In this document: positions 41,049-49,493 of the stretch, piece after piece
Numbering within the stretch: the stretch's first letter is position 1
How the letters are laid out: the number at the start of each line of letters is the position of its first letter
Assembly: GCA_018897395.1 (NCBI GenBank)
Contig: JAHIKV010000198.1
Location: 1 to 55,077, forward strand
Reading direction: 5' to 3'
From: Planctomycetota bacterium
GTDB taxonomy: Bacteria; Planctomycetota; Planctomycetia; Pirellulales; Thermoguttaceae
Length of the DNA stretch: 55,077 nucleotides
The notes under the pieces: generated by a model
What the model saw: the letters and a program-made list of their open reading frames with translations, nothing else
Told to the model about the DNA's origin: nothing
The model's database searches: none
Made by a program: the position numbers and the translations under genes

Positions 41049-41621
41049 ATGTCCAGCAAGACTGTTTTCACATTATCAGGCGTCCTGGGTGTGCTGTCGC
41101 TGGTTTTCTCCAGCGGATGCAGCACGGTCGCCGGTCCCAGCTTTGGGATGCTCAATTACCCGATCCCGGTGTCGCCATATCTTCAGAAGACGGCGGAGGA
41201 CCGGTTTTGGGAACACGAGCGTTACGAGCGGATGCCGATCCTCGGGCCAATCACGCCGGGGACTCCCGAGGCCGCGTTGGACGAGCCTTCGGACGACCAA
41301 GTGATGCGGGCGCTCGAAAAAGCGCGGACGACGCAGGGCGGTCTGCCGTTCCTCGAAGAAATCCAGCGCAACAACGTGCGGATCGTAAAGGAGAAGATCT
41401 CCGACTACGTTGATCCGCCGCGAGTCTATCCGCTGGTCGGCCCGGCGCAGCTCCATCACGTCCACTACAAGTGCATAGTGTACTTCACCGAAGTTACGCG
41501 GGTCGGTTGGCCGATCCCGTACACCACCACGGACGAGGAGGCCCAAGAGGTAATCTACATCGACCTCGACCATCTCCACATGGTGGGCAATGTCGACACC
41601 GGCGCGGGCAGCAACTACTGA
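41049..41621 (+). CDS. Conserved planctomycete lipoprotein
   Basis: 190 aa. GAGGAGG lies upstream of the ATG at 41049, so the longer frame from 40791 is not used. The signal ends in a lipobox (VLSLVFSSGC), giving a lipid-anchored exported protein. The mature part has no repeats; distinctive blocks are RFWEHERYERMPILGPITPG and YKCIVYFTEVTRVGWPIPYT. I know similar sequences only as hypothetical proteins of Pirellula-like planctomycetes. A strong hairpin terminator follows. Confidence 0.7.
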   Translation: MSSKTVFTLSGVLGVLSLVFSSGCSTVAGPSFGMLNYPIPVSPYLQKTAEDRFWEHERYERMPILGPITPGTPEAALDEPSDDQVMRALEKARTTQGGLPFLEEIQRNNVRIVKEKISDYVDPPRVYPLVGPAQLHHVHYKCIVYFTEVTRVGWPIPYTTTDEEAQEVIYIDLDHLHMVGNVDTGAGSNY

Positions 41622-41661
41622 CGCCGGCCGCCCTGGGCCGCGAACGAGCGAGTATTGCCTT

Positions 41662-41693
41662 CACCCCCCAGTGGTCTTGGCCGCTGGGGGGTG
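41662..41693 (+). terminator. Hairpin terminator after the lipoprotein gene
   Basis: A perfect 10-bp stem (CACCCCCCAG / CTGGGGGGTG) with a 12-nt loop and TTT directly after. The short T run makes it a weak-to-moderate intrinsic terminator. Confidence 0.6.
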
Positions 41694-41704
41694 TTTGGTA
41701 TAAT
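41677..41704 (+). promoter_or_regulatory. Promoter giving a nearly leaderless TPR mRNA
   Basis: TTGGCC (41677-41682) and a perfect TATAAT (41699-41704) are 16 nt apart. Transcription would start near 41711, only about 4 nt before the ATG at 41715, which has no ribosome binding site. The -35 lies in the loop of the upstream terminator hairpin. Confidence 0.5.
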
Positions 41705-41714
41705 TTGAATCGCT

Positions 41715-44531
41715 ATGGTCACCTTGCTTAATAGAATCCTCGCCTTCTGCATACTGGCGGGGGCGCTCCTGGCCGGCGACGCGTCGTTGCGGGCCGGCGA
41801 GGCGGACGACCTGTTCGCCGTCGCCGCGGCACACTACGACCGGGGACGTTGGAAGCTGGCCGTAGAAGAGTTTCAGACTTTTCTGCGAAAATATCCCCAC
41901 GACCAGCGTCGCAACCGGTGCGTCTTTTTCCTCGGCGAGGCGTTGCTCCAGTTGGGAAAGTACGACGACGCCCGCGCCCGGTTCCAAGAATACGTGGGCC
42001 GCGAGCCGTCGGGCCAGTACGCGCAGGCAGCGATGTTTCGCATCGGCGAAGCGGCATACCTGGCCGGAAATTATGACGCCGCCAAAGCGGACCTGGACCG
42101 CTTTCGGACGAAATATCCCCAAGACCGGTTGAACGCTTTCGTGTTGCCCTATTTGGGCGAGATGGCGCTGGCCGGCGGCGACCCGGCCGCTGCCGCCAAG
42201 TTCTTCCGAGACGCCTTGGAGCGGTTTCCCAAGGGCCGACTCCAGGACGATTGCCTCCTCGGCCTTGCCCGCTCGCTGGAAAAGCAAAATCAAACCCAAG
42301 AGTCCGAGCGGCTCTATCTGTCCGTGGCGGGCAAAGCGGACAGCCCGCTGGCCGACGCCGCGCAATTCCATCTCGGCGCCTTGCACTATGCCGCCGGGAA
42401 TCATCGGCAGGCGATCGAGTGCTTCGCGGTATTCGATGACCGCTTGGCCCAAAGCCCTTGGCGCCCCAACGCCCAACTCGGCCGCGGTTTGGCCTTGTTG
42501 AAGCTCGACCGCCCCGCCGAAGCGGCAAAACAGTTCGACGCCGTGCTGGCGAAGGACACGGCCGGCGAGGAGCTGTTTCAACGGGCGATGCGCGGCAAGG
42601 TTCAGGCAGCGCTGCAATCGAAGGACCACGACGCGGTCGATCGGCTGGCGTCCCAATTCGAGAAACAGTATCCCAACGGTCCAATCGTCGTCGGCGTGCG
42701 GCGGATGGCGGCTCGCTCGCTCATCGAGCGCAAGCGGTATGCACAAGCCGTGACGCTGTTGGAGGCGTTGCCGGCCGCGGACCGCGGTGGAACACCGGAC
42801 CTGGAGGGCCGCTACTTGTTGGCCGCCGCATACGAAGGATTGGACCGCTACGAGGACGCCCTAGCGGCGCTGCTGCCGGTGGTCGACGGCGCTGCCGGAC
42901 CGCTGAAGGCCGACGCCCAATTGGTCCACGGATCGCTGCTTATGGCGTTGAAAAAGTACGCCGAGGCGACACGGCCGTTGGAGGCGTTTCTTGCCGAAAA
43001 ACCGGCCGGAGACGCCGAAGCGAAGGCGCTCGGCGGGCTGGCGATATGTTATGCCCGCGCCGGGCAAATCGAGAAGGCCAAGAAACTCTACGCCGAGTTG
43101 ATCGAGAAACACCCTCGCAGTCCGCTTCTCGCGCCCACGACCGAACACCTCGCCGAGGCGGCCTACGGCGCCGACGACGCCGCGTGGTCCGAGGAACTGT
43201 CCAAACGATTGGCCGCCGTCGGCGACTCGGAGGAATACGACCTCAAGGGCAAACTCGGGCTGGGATGGAGCCAATACAAGGCGGGCAAACTGGCCGAAGC
43301 CGCGGAGACCTTCGATGCAGTGTTGAAAAACGAGAAAAAACCTCCCGCTGCAATCGCCGCCGAAGCGGCCTTCGTGCGCGGCCGGGCTCTGGAGGAACTC
43401 GGCCGCGACGGACCCGCCCTGGAAATGTACGATCTGGTGATCCAACGGCATCCGACAAGCAAGCAGCACCCCGACGCCCTGTTGGCGGCGGCGCTACTAT
43501 GCAATAAACTGAAACAATCACGGAAAGCGGCCGGCTACTACGAGCGGCTGGCGAAGGATTACCCCCGCTCTCCCAAGCTCGACTCCGTACTCTACGAATG
43601 GGCATGGGCCTCGCGGGAACTCGGCGAAGCGGAGCAGGCCGAGCGGCTCTTCCAGCGCATCCACAAGGAATATCCGCAAAGCCGCTTCTGGGGAGATGCC
43701 GTATACCACACGGCGCTACGAGCCTTCGAGGTCAAAAACTATGACGGCGCCGGCGTATTGATCGATGAACTACTGAAGGCCGAAGTAGATCCGCGGGTCC
43801 GAGAGGTTGCGATGGACCTCCGCGGAAAAGTTGCCGTGGCAAGGGCGGACTGGCCGAAAGTGCGCGATGCCTTCGAGTCGCTGCTCAAAGAGTTTCCCGA
43901 AACCAAGCGGCGGCTGTTCGCGGAATACTGGATCGCCCAGGCATGCTACAGTCAGCACGATTACGACTCGGCCGGTGCAAAACTCAAACAACTCGCCGAA
44001 AAGGTCAAACGGCAGCGGGAACCGTGGATGGCCGAGGTTCCGCTACGACTCGCCCAGATATCGGCCCTGCAAAACAAATGGGACGACGCTTACGAGATCG
44101 CCGTGGAGATCGAAAAGGATTTCCCCGATTTTCGACAACAGTACGAAGTCGATTATCTGCTGGGGCGATGTCTGGCCAATCGGGCCGATTTCGATGCCGC
44201 CCGCCGGGCGTATAATCGGGTAATCCGCTCGACGCCCGGCGCGAAGACCGAGGCCGCCGCAATGGCCCAATGGATGATCGGCGAGACCTTCTTCCACCAA
44301 AAGAACTACCAGAACGCGATCCGAGAGTATCTGCGGCTGGAAACCCTCTACGCCTACCCAACCTGGCAAGCGGCGGCACTCTTGCAGGCCGGTAAGTGCC
44401 ACGAGCTCCTGGGCGAGCCTGAGCCGGCCGCCACACTATATCGCCGAATCCTCAAAGTCTATCCCCAAACCACTTTCGCCGATCAGGCAAAGCACCGCCT
44501 CGGCAATCTAGGTAAAGCAGGGGGCGGGTAG
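41715..44531 (+). CDS. Large exported TPR-repeat protein (YbgF-like)
   Basis: 938 aa. A signal peptide (RILAFCILAGALLAGDASLR) is followed by tetratricopeptide-type repeats along the whole length, e.g. AAAHYDRGRWKLAVEEFQTF, RIGEAAYLAGNYDAAKADLD and QMIGETFFHQ-like final units. The spacing and the repeated KYP phrases (FLRKYPHDQ, FRTKYPQDR, LKVYPQTTF) resemble the Tol-Pal accessory protein CpoB/YbgF. Just downstream lie TolQ- and TolR-like genes, supporting a role with that energised envelope complex. Such solenoids scaffold protein contacts in the periplasm. A dispersed hairpin element separates it from the TolQ-like gene. Confidence 0.8.
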   Translation: MVTLLNRILAFCILAGALLAGDASLRAGEADDLFAVAAAHYDRGRWKLAVEEFQTFLRKYPHDQRRNRCVFFLGEALLQLGKYDDARARFQEYVGREPSGQYAQAAMFRIGEAAYLAGNYDAAKADLDRFRTKYPQDRLNAFVLPYLGEMALAGGDPAAAAKFFRDALERFPKGRLQDDCLLGLARSLEKQNQTQESERLYLSVAGKADSPLADAAQFHLGALHYAAGNHRQAIECFAVFDDRLAQSPWRPNAQLGRGLALLKLDRPAEAAKQFDAVLAKDTAGEELFQRAMRGKVQAALQSKDHDAVDRLASQFEKQYPNGPIVVGVRRMAARSLIERKRYAQAVTLLEALPAADRGGTPDLEGRYLLAAAYEGLDRYEDALAALLPVVDGAAGPLKADAQLVHGSLLMALKKYAEATRPLEAFLAEKPAGDAEAKALGGLAICYARAGQIEKAKKLYAELIEKHPRSPLLAPTTEHLAEAAYGADDAAWSEELSKRLAAVGDSEEYDLKGKLGLGWSQYKAGKLAEAAETFDAVLKNEKKPPAAIAAEAAFVRGRALEELGRDGPALEMYDLVIQRHPTSKQHPDALLAAALLCNKLKQSRKAAGYYERLAKDYPRSPKLDSVLYEWAWASRELGEAEQAERLFQRIHKEYPQSRFWGDAVYHTALRAFEVKNYDGAGVLIDELLKAEVDPRVREVAMDLRGKVAVARADWPKVRDAFESLLKEFPETKRRLFAEYWIAQACYSQHDYDSAGAKLKQLAEKVKRQREPWMAEVPLRLAQISALQNKWDDAYEIAVEIEKDFPDFRQQYEVDYLLGRCLANRADFDAARRAYNRVIRSTPGAKTEAAAMAQWMIGETFFHQKNYQNAIREYLRLETLYAYPTWQAAALLQAGKCHELLGEPEPAATLYRRILKVYPQTTFADQAKHRLGNLGKAGGG

Positions 44532-44552
44532 GCCGCCCTCTACCCCAGGCGT

Positions 44553-44694
44553 CTTTTTCTCTAGCCCAGGCGTTTACGCCTGGGAAACGGGGATCGAAAG
44601 ATTTCAATTCCTTTTCCTATCAGCCCCCTTCAGGGGGCCGAACATAATGGATGGTCGTTCCGCCGCCCCAGACGTAAACGTCTGGGCTAGAGAA
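44553..44694. repeat. Inverted-repeat element with locally compensated arms
   Basis: 30-nt arms (44553-44582 and 44665-44694) share TTTTCTCTAGCCCAG and differ at two places. Each arm also folds on itself (CCCAGGCGT / ACGCCTGGG on the left, CCCAGACGT / ACGTCTGGG on the right), and the two differences keep those local stems paired. A third hairpin GCCCCCTTCAGGGGGC lies between them. No coding capacity. Confidence 0.8.
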
Positions 44695-44860
44695 AATAAA
44701 TTACTCACCCGCAACACGCCGAATTTACGAATATGACTATGAAGCAATCTTTTCCGCGGGGAAGGATGTTGACGCTGATAATGATACAAGGGGACAAAGC
44801 GGCCGCTCGACTCGCCCGGTGGCTGCCGGCAAGTCGGTTCGCCCGCGGGAGTTGTTTAAT

Positions 44861-45712
44861 ATGAAATTACATAAGCAAATATTCCGTATTCTAGCCCTGT
44901 CGCTGACCGCGCTGGCGTGTCTGTATTGCGTATCGAACGCCCAACTGGCCGGCGCCGCAAGCGATACGGCCGCAGTCGCTCCGGTTAATGTTGATCGGAC
45001 CGAGACGGCTGAGCAAGCGGAGTCGGGCGACCGGGCCTTCATCCCCACGACCAACCTGCCAAGGATCGTCGAGGACGCCGGGCCATTGATGTACGCCATC
45101 TTGTTTTGCTCCTTCCTGCTTGTGGCGTTCATCCTGGAACGGACGGTCAGCCTGCGTCGGCGGCGCGTGATCCCCAAGCCGTTTGTCACAAGGTTCCTGA
45201 GCCAGTTGCGCGAGGGGCAACTCGACCGCGAACAGGCCCTGGCGTTGTGCGATGAAAACGGCAGCCCCGTGGCCGATGTCTTCGCCGGAGCGGTGCGAAA
45301 GTGGGGCCGGCCCGGCGTGGAAATCGAACAGGGCGTGATCGACGCCGGCGAGCGGGCAACCAACGGCCTGCGACGCTATCTCCGCGTGTTCTACGCCTTG
45401 GCCACCGTTGGGCCGCTGTTGGGACTGATGGGAACCGTGCTCGGCATGATCCAAACATTCAACGTGATCGCCGCCGCCGACGCGCTGGGCCGCGCCGGCC
45501 TGTTGGCCGGCGGAATCGCCAAGGCGCTGTTGAACACCGCGGGAGGACTGGCCGTGGCCATTCCCGCCTCGATGTTCTACGTGTTTTTCGTCAGCCGCGT
45601 CGACCGGCTGGTGATCGAGATCGACAAACTCGCACAGGAAGTGGTCAACGTGATTTCGGCCGAGGAATTGCAAGAGAGGAAAACGCCCATGCCGAAATCG
45701 CGGGCGGCTTGA
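44861..45712 (+). CDS. TolQ/ExbB/MotA-family proton channel protein
   Basis: An inner-membrane subunit that uses the proton gradient to drive an envelope machine with a TolR/ExbD partner. It has an N-terminal signal or extra helix (IFRILALSLTALACLYCVSN), then the three-helix core: AGPLMYAILFCSFLLVAFIL, the conserved ALATVGPLLGLMGTVLGMIQ with TF, and LLNTAGGLAVAIPASMFYVF. GGGAG precedes the ATG at 44861. The length of 283 aa with an N-terminal extension is common in planctomycetes. The ExbD-like gene follows after a short gap holding a heptamer array. Confidence 0.9.
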   Translation: MKLHKQIFRILALSLTALACLYCVSNAQLAGAASDTAAVAPVNVDRTETAEQAESGDRAFIPTTNLPRIVEDAGPLMYAILFCSFLLVAFILERTVSLRRRRVIPKPFVTRFLSQLREGQLDREQALALCDENGSPVADVFAGAVRKWGRPGVEIEQGVIDAGERATNGLRRYLRVFYALATVGPLLGLMGTVLGMIQTFNVIAAADALGRAGLLAGGIAKALLNTAGGLAVAIPASMFYVFFVSRVDRLVIEIDKLAQEVVNVISAEELQERKTPMPKSRAA

Positions 45713-45765
45713 GTGTTTGCTCCGTGCGAAACCGCAAGCGGCTTGCGAGCGATAACCCCAAATTT

Positions 45766-45793
45766 CTAATCCCTAATCCCCAATCCCTAATCC
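45766..45793. repeat. Heptamer array, CTAATCC unit, between exbB- and exbD-like genes
   Basis: Four units (CTAATCC, CTAATCC, CCAATCC, CTAATCC) end 11 nt before the exbD-like ATG. They occupy the place where a ribosome site would be expected; none is seen. Confidence 0.85.
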
Positions 45794-45804
45794 CTTTGCT
45801 CGCC

Positions 45805-46257
45805 ATGCCCCTGAAAACCCATCTCGACGACGAACCGACGCTGAACCTGACGGCCATGCTCGACGTCATGTTCTTGCTGATAATCTTCTTCGCGCTGGGA
45901 ACGCGTTTCGTCGATGACGAGCGGAAGATAGGCTTGCGAGTGCCCGAGGTCGTCGATCGCGGGACGCTGACCGCGGCGCCTGCCCGAAGGGAAGTAAACG
46001 TCTACCGCGACGGCACAATCACCTTGGACCGACAAACGGTGAGCCTCGAACAGCTTACCACGCGGCTGGCCGCCGCCCGGCGGCAATACAACGATCTGGG
46101 CGTGTTGGTCCGCGGCGACGCAAGGGGCGAATTCCAGAACGTCGCCGTCGCGCTGGCGGCCTGCAAAGAGGCGGGGATCCGCGAATTGGGCATCACCGTT
46201 AGATCAATGCCACCAGAGGAAAGCGCGACCGATAGTCGCGCCTTATTGAGGCGATGA
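45805..46257 (+). CDS. TolR/ExbD-family protein
   Basis: 150 aa with one membrane helix near the N-terminus. PTLNLTAMLDVMFLLIIFFA contains the conserved membrane Asp (AMLDVMF) that takes part in proton transfer. The periplasmic domain (VNVYRDGTITLDRQ... VLVRGDARGEFQNVAVALAA) is typical. It works with the TolQ-like protein encoded just upstream. The stop codon overlaps the next start by 4 nt (ATGA at 46254-46257), coupling its translation to the toroid protein. Confidence 0.9.
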   Translation: MPLKTHLDDEPTLNLTAMLDVMFLLIIFFALGTRFVDDERKIGLRVPEVVDRGTLTAAPARREVNVYRDGTITLDRQTVSLEQLTTRLAAARRQYNDLGVLVRGDARGEFQNVAVALAACKEAGIRELGITVRSMPPEESATDSRALLRR

Positions 46258-48326
46258 GTTCTTTCCGCACGCACCGCCTGATCGAGTTCCTCGCCGGCAT
46301 CCCACCGGTGATGGCGTTGTTTTGGCTCGGACTGGCGATTTTTACCGCCGGATTGGCGGTCCTCCTCTATACGCGCTGGGGTCAATACCGGCCGCTGCGC
46401 AAGTGCATGGCCTTGTCGATTCTGGCCCACTTGCTGCTGTCCTGCTACGCGGCGACGATCCAGATCATCACGCCCGTTCCAGGAACGTCGGATTCGATCG
46501 TCGCAATTTCTTTCGGCGACGAGCGGGACACGGCCGACGGCGGCGCGGCGGCCGCCTTGGCCTCCAAAGCGGACGGGCGGCCGTGGGAAGAGTTCGCCGC
46601 CGAGACGGACTTGCAGCCGGATGGCGCCGATTTGCACCGGGCGGACTTCGAGCAGCCGGCGCCGCCGCAGCGCCTGGTCCGCGCCGACTCGCCGCGCCTT
46701 CTCGGCGGGCCGCCGTTGGACGGCGTGGCCATCGAAGGCGCAAGGATTATTGAACCCGGCGCGGCGGTCGGGAGAGCCGTGGGGTTGACTTCGATTGGCC
46801 CGTCGGCCGAGAAGATCGAAGTTCCGCCCGCCCAGCGACGCGACATTGAGCCGACGGCGCCCGACTCGCCCGCGGCTGCGAAACGGCTGATCGGCGACTC
46901 TCCCCCCGCTCCCAAACGAGGGTCGTTGGAGGACGTGCCGGCGACGTTGCTCCAGCGGTTTGCCACGCTGCCGCCGCCGACCGAGGGCGACGATCTCGGT
47001 CTGTTGAGTTCCGTCCCGGCCGGCTCGCCGAATAACACGCCGCCCAGACCGCTTCGGGAAGTGATGGGGACTGGGACCGGCTCGGCTGCCGGCGAGGATT
47101 CGGCGTATGCCGGCGAAACCTTCGCCACGGACGGCGGACGATCCCCACGGGGCAATCTGGTTTCAGCCGGCCCTGGCGCATCGAAAGTCGGGCTGACTGG
47201 AATCCCGCGCACCGACGCCGACGGTCCCAAAACTCTGCCCGACGTCTATCGGCTCCGCGTCGCCCCGAATCGGACCGACGTGACCCGAGGCAACGGCGGC
47301 ACGGCCGAAACCGAGGCCGCGGTGAAGGCCGCGCTCAAATGGCTCGCCGACAACCAGGACGCCGACGGACGATGGAACCCGCGCTCTCACGGCGGCGGCA
47401 TGGAGACGAAAGTCTTGGGCCGCGACCGGCAGGGCGCGGGAAGCCACGCCGACACCGCGGTGAGCGGGTTGGCCCTGCTGGCGTTCCTGGCATCGGGAAA
47501 CACCCATCTCGACGGTCCTTACAGCGAGGATGTCCGTCGCGGGTTGGAGTATCTGCTGCGGACCCAGGCGCCGGACGGAAATCTCGGCGGCCAAGCCGCG
47601 GCGTTCGAGTTCATGTACTCGCACGCAATGGCCGCCTGCGCGCTAAGCGAGGCGTACGGAATGACGCGCGACGCCCGGCTGAGGGAACCGGTGCGCCGTG
47701 CGGTCGCATACACCATCGCCGCACAAGACCCGACGGGCGGCGGTTGGCGCTACAGGCCCGGCGACCCCGGCGACACCAGCCAACTCGGCTGGCAACTGAT
47801 GACGCTCAAGAGCGCCGAACTGGCCGGAATCCCCATACCCGAGAAGACCCGCCGAGGCATCATTCGCTATCTGCAGAGCGTTTCGTCGGGTCAATACGGC
47901 GGCCGGGCGTCGTACCGCCCCGGCGAGAGCCCGAGCCGGCCGATGACCGCCGAAGCGCTGGTCTGCTGGCAGTTTCTCGGACTCCGCAGGCAGCACCCGG
48001 CCGGCAACGAAGCGGGCGACTACTTGCTGGAAGAGACGCCCGGCGAAGGCGATTACAATTTGTACTATTGGTACTATGCGACGCTCGGCATGTATCAGTT
48101 GCAAGGCGCCCACTGGCAGCGATGGAACGACGCCATGCGCAACGCGGTGGTCGACCGGCAGGTGAAAGAGGGACCGCTGGCCGGCTCCTGGGACACCAAC
48201 GCCCTCTGGGGCGGCTACGGCGGCCGCGTCTACACCACCGCCCTGGCCACCTTGACCCTAGAGGTCTACTACCGCTTTCTCCCGCTTTTCGCGGAAGTCG
48301 CCCACGGCGATGATCGGACAAATTAA
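46254..48326 (+). CDS. Membrane-anchored protein with terpene-cyclase-like toroid domain
   Basis: 690 aa. Two N-terminal hydrophobic helices (MALFWLGLAIFTAGLAVLLY; LSILAHLLLSCYAATIQII) anchor it. A long Pro/Ala-rich spacer (about 75-330) follows, as in TonB or TolA. The C-terminal 330 residues have alpha/alpha-toroid repeats of the prenyltransferase/squalene-cyclase fold: AVKAALKWLADNQDADGRWN, VRRGLEYLLRTQAPDGNLGG and VRRAVAYTIAAQDPTGGGWR. No DxDD cyclase motif is visible, so it is probably a binding rather than a catalytic domain. Coupled to the ExbD-like gene by ATGA overlap, it may be the moving element of this proton-driven complex, reaching across the periplasm. Confidence 0.8.
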   Translation: MSSFRTHRLIEFLAGIPPVMALFWLGLAIFTAGLAVLLYTRWGQYRPLRKCMALSILAHLLLSCYAATIQIITPVPGTSDSIVAISFGDERDTADGGAAAALASKADGRPWEEFAAETDLQPDGADLHRADFEQPAPPQRLVRADSPRLLGGPPLDGVAIEGARIIEPGAAVGRAVGLTSIGPSAEKIEVPPAQRRDIEPTAPDSPAAAKRLIGDSPPAPKRGSLEDVPATLLQRFATLPPPTEGDDLGLLSSVPAGSPNNTPPRPLREVMGTGTGSAAGEDSAYAGETFATDGGRSPRGNLVSAGPGASKVGLTGIPRTDADGPKTLPDVYRLRVAPNRTDVTRGNGGTAETEAAVKAALKWLADNQDADGRWNPRSHGGGMETKVLGRDRQGAGSHADTAVSGLALLAFLASGNTHLDGPYSEDVRRGLEYLLRTQAPDGNLGGQAAAFEFMYSHAMAACALSEAYGMTRDARLREPVRRAVAYTIAAQDPTGGGWRYRPGDPGDTSQLGWQLMTLKSAELAGIPIPEKTRRGIIRYLQSVSSGQYGGRASYRPGESPSRPMTAEALVCWQFLGLRRQHPAGNEAGDYLLEETPGEGDYNLYYWYYATLGMYQLQGAHWQRWNDAMRNAVVDRQVKEGPLAGSWDTNALWGGYGGRVYTTALATLTLEVYYRFLPLFAEVAHGDDRTN

Positions 48327-48332
48327 CCCCCC

Positions 48333-48352
48333 AGCCCCCTCTGGGGGCAGGA
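48333..48352 (+). terminator. Possible hairpin after the toroid gene
   Basis: GCCCCCTCTGGGGGC forms a short strong stem 10 nt after the stop codon, but no T run follows, so it is only a weak terminator candidate. Confidence 0.3.
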
Positions 48353-48384
48353 TGCTGCCGTTGACTCTCGGATAACAAATGTCG

Positions 48385-48465
48385 CAATAGCCGGGGGCTA
48401 ACAGCCCCCGGAATGTGCTCGAATTGCGGGTTTTCCCTCCGGGGGCTGTTAGCCCCCGGCTATTG
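48385..48465. repeat. 81-bp inverted-repeat element with perfect 28-bp arms
   Basis: Arms 48385-48412 and 48438-48465 are perfect inverted copies; the core GCCGGGGGCTAACAGCCCCC is itself self-complementary (GGGGGCT / AGCCCCC). AAATGTC and GACATT extend the ends with a small bulge. It lies in the gap between the toroid gene and the first tatA. Confidence 0.9.
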
Positions 48466-48645
48466 TTTATGACATTGTTTTTCTGCCACCTAATATGCTC
48501 CGTCATCCAACCGCCATTATCCGTTACCGTGTCCCAGTCCAACGTCCGTTTGACACCGCAAGCGTGTCTATTACAATGTAAGGTATATGGGGCGGGTCAT
48601 GGATCCGCCCACAAGTTTCCCTCCCCCCATCCTAGAGATAAGTCC

Positions 48646-48861
48646 ATGTTCGGCCTTGGTACTTGGGAACTGTTGATAGTGGCGGTAGTCGTACTCCTGT
48701 TGTTCGGCAACCGTCTGCCAAGCGTAATGCGTTCGTTGGGGCGCGGGGTAGTCGAATTCAAGAAGGGAGTCTCCGGAATCGAGGACGAACTTCAACAAGT
48801 CGGCCGCGAGAAAGACGACAATCAGGCCGACAAGAGCGCTCCCGACGAAAAGAACGGGTAG
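48646..48861 (+). CDS. tatA: TatA-family protein translocase subunit
   Basis: 71 aa. A short N-terminal membrane helix (WELLIVAVVVLLLFG), the NRLPSVMRSLGRGVVEFKKG amphipathic helix and an acidic/basic tail are the TatA/TatE pattern. It forms the pore that lets folded proteins with twin-arginine signals cross the inner membrane; the Tat-signal oxidoreductase at 32722-34068 is a likely client. AGAGATAAG lies upstream of the ATG. Confidence 0.9.
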   Translation: MFGLGTWELLIVAVVVLLLFGNRLPSVMRSLGRGVVEFKKGVSGIEDELQQVGREKDDNQADKSAPDEKNG

Positions 48862-48901
48862 GCAGAGCATGGTCATGGCGACTCTGCCCCAAGGTAGTAC
48901 G

Positions 48902-49177
48902 ATGTGCCCTCTGTTTGCAATTTTCGGCCTCGGTCCGGGGTCTCTGTTGATCATCGGCGTAATCGCGGTGCTGCTGTTCGGCGAGCGATTGCCGGAAGTC
49001 GCCCGATCGGTGGGCAAGTGGTTCATGGAGTTCAAGAAAGAGGTCCGCGGTTTCGAGACGGATATCCGCGGCGCGATCGACGCCGCCGATTCCCCCTCTT
49101 CCGTCGCGGAATACGAAGTGCCCGAGGACCGCGACGAGGCCACGGCCCCGAAGTTCGAGCCCCCCTCGTCCACTTGA
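48902..49177 (+). CDS. Second TatA/TatB-family subunit
   Basis: 91 aa. The membrane helix (SLLIIGVIAVLLFG) and ERLPEVARSVGKWFMEFKKE amphipathic helix match TatA; the longer acidic tail (SVAEYEVPEDRDEA) differs from the first copy. The ATG at 48902 has AAGG upstream; an ATG at 48869 is an alternative. Only 40 nt separate it from the first tatA, so they are probably co-transcribed. Paired TatA-type genes, one of them possibly doing the TatB job, fit planctomycetes; no tatC is in the window. Confidence 0.85.
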   Translation: MCPLFAIFGLGPGSLLIIGVIAVLLFGERLPEVARSVGKWFMEFKKEVRGFETDIRGAIDAADSPSSVAEYEVPEDRDEATAPKFEPPSST

Positions 49178-49213
49178 ACTCCGCGGGCGAATCCGTTAGA
49201 CTCCGTTCTATTC

Positions 49214-49287
49214 GGGCGGCTAGCTCAGTTGGTTAGAGCGCCATCCTCACACGGTGGAAGTCGAAGGTTCGAGTCCTTTGCCGCCCA
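49214..49287 (+). tRNA. tRNA-Val (anticodon CAC)
   Basis: A full cloverleaf can be drawn. Acceptor GGGCGGC pairs with GCCGCCC; the D arm is GCTC-AGTTGGTTA-GAGC; the anticodon stem CCATC/GGTGG holds loop CTCACAC, giving CAC; the T arm is GAAGG-TTCGAGT-CCTTT. The discriminator is A. The 3' CCA is not encoded (ACCT follows). An integrase remnant lies at its 3' side. Confidence 0.93.
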
Positions 49288-49334
49288 CCTGATAGTTTGT
49301 ACACTCTCGCATACCCTCGCAATTCTCTGCAAAT

Positions 49335-49442
49335 GTGAGGGTTTTCTTTTTTCTTGCCGCGCCTTGCGACAACCAGTTTTTCTACTTTCGTTTTGATCGC
49401 TTCGGCCGTGCGTTGGGACACCTTGTCCAACGGGCGCGGCAA
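49335..49442 (-). pseudogene. Tyrosine integrase N-terminal fragment next to the tRNA
   Basis: The minus frame reads PRPLDKVSQRTAEAIKTKVE, then KLVVARR. GKVSQRTAEAIKTKVE-type sequence is the start of the arm-binding region of a planctomycete phage-type integrase family as I remember it. The frame then degrades into a basic stretch that runs antisense through the tRNA gene. No catalytic domain is present. Confidence 0.5.
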
Positions 49443-49493
49443 GTCCGGAACCTCTGCGTGTTCTTCGTCGACTCGCAGTCGCGCGAATGTCGA

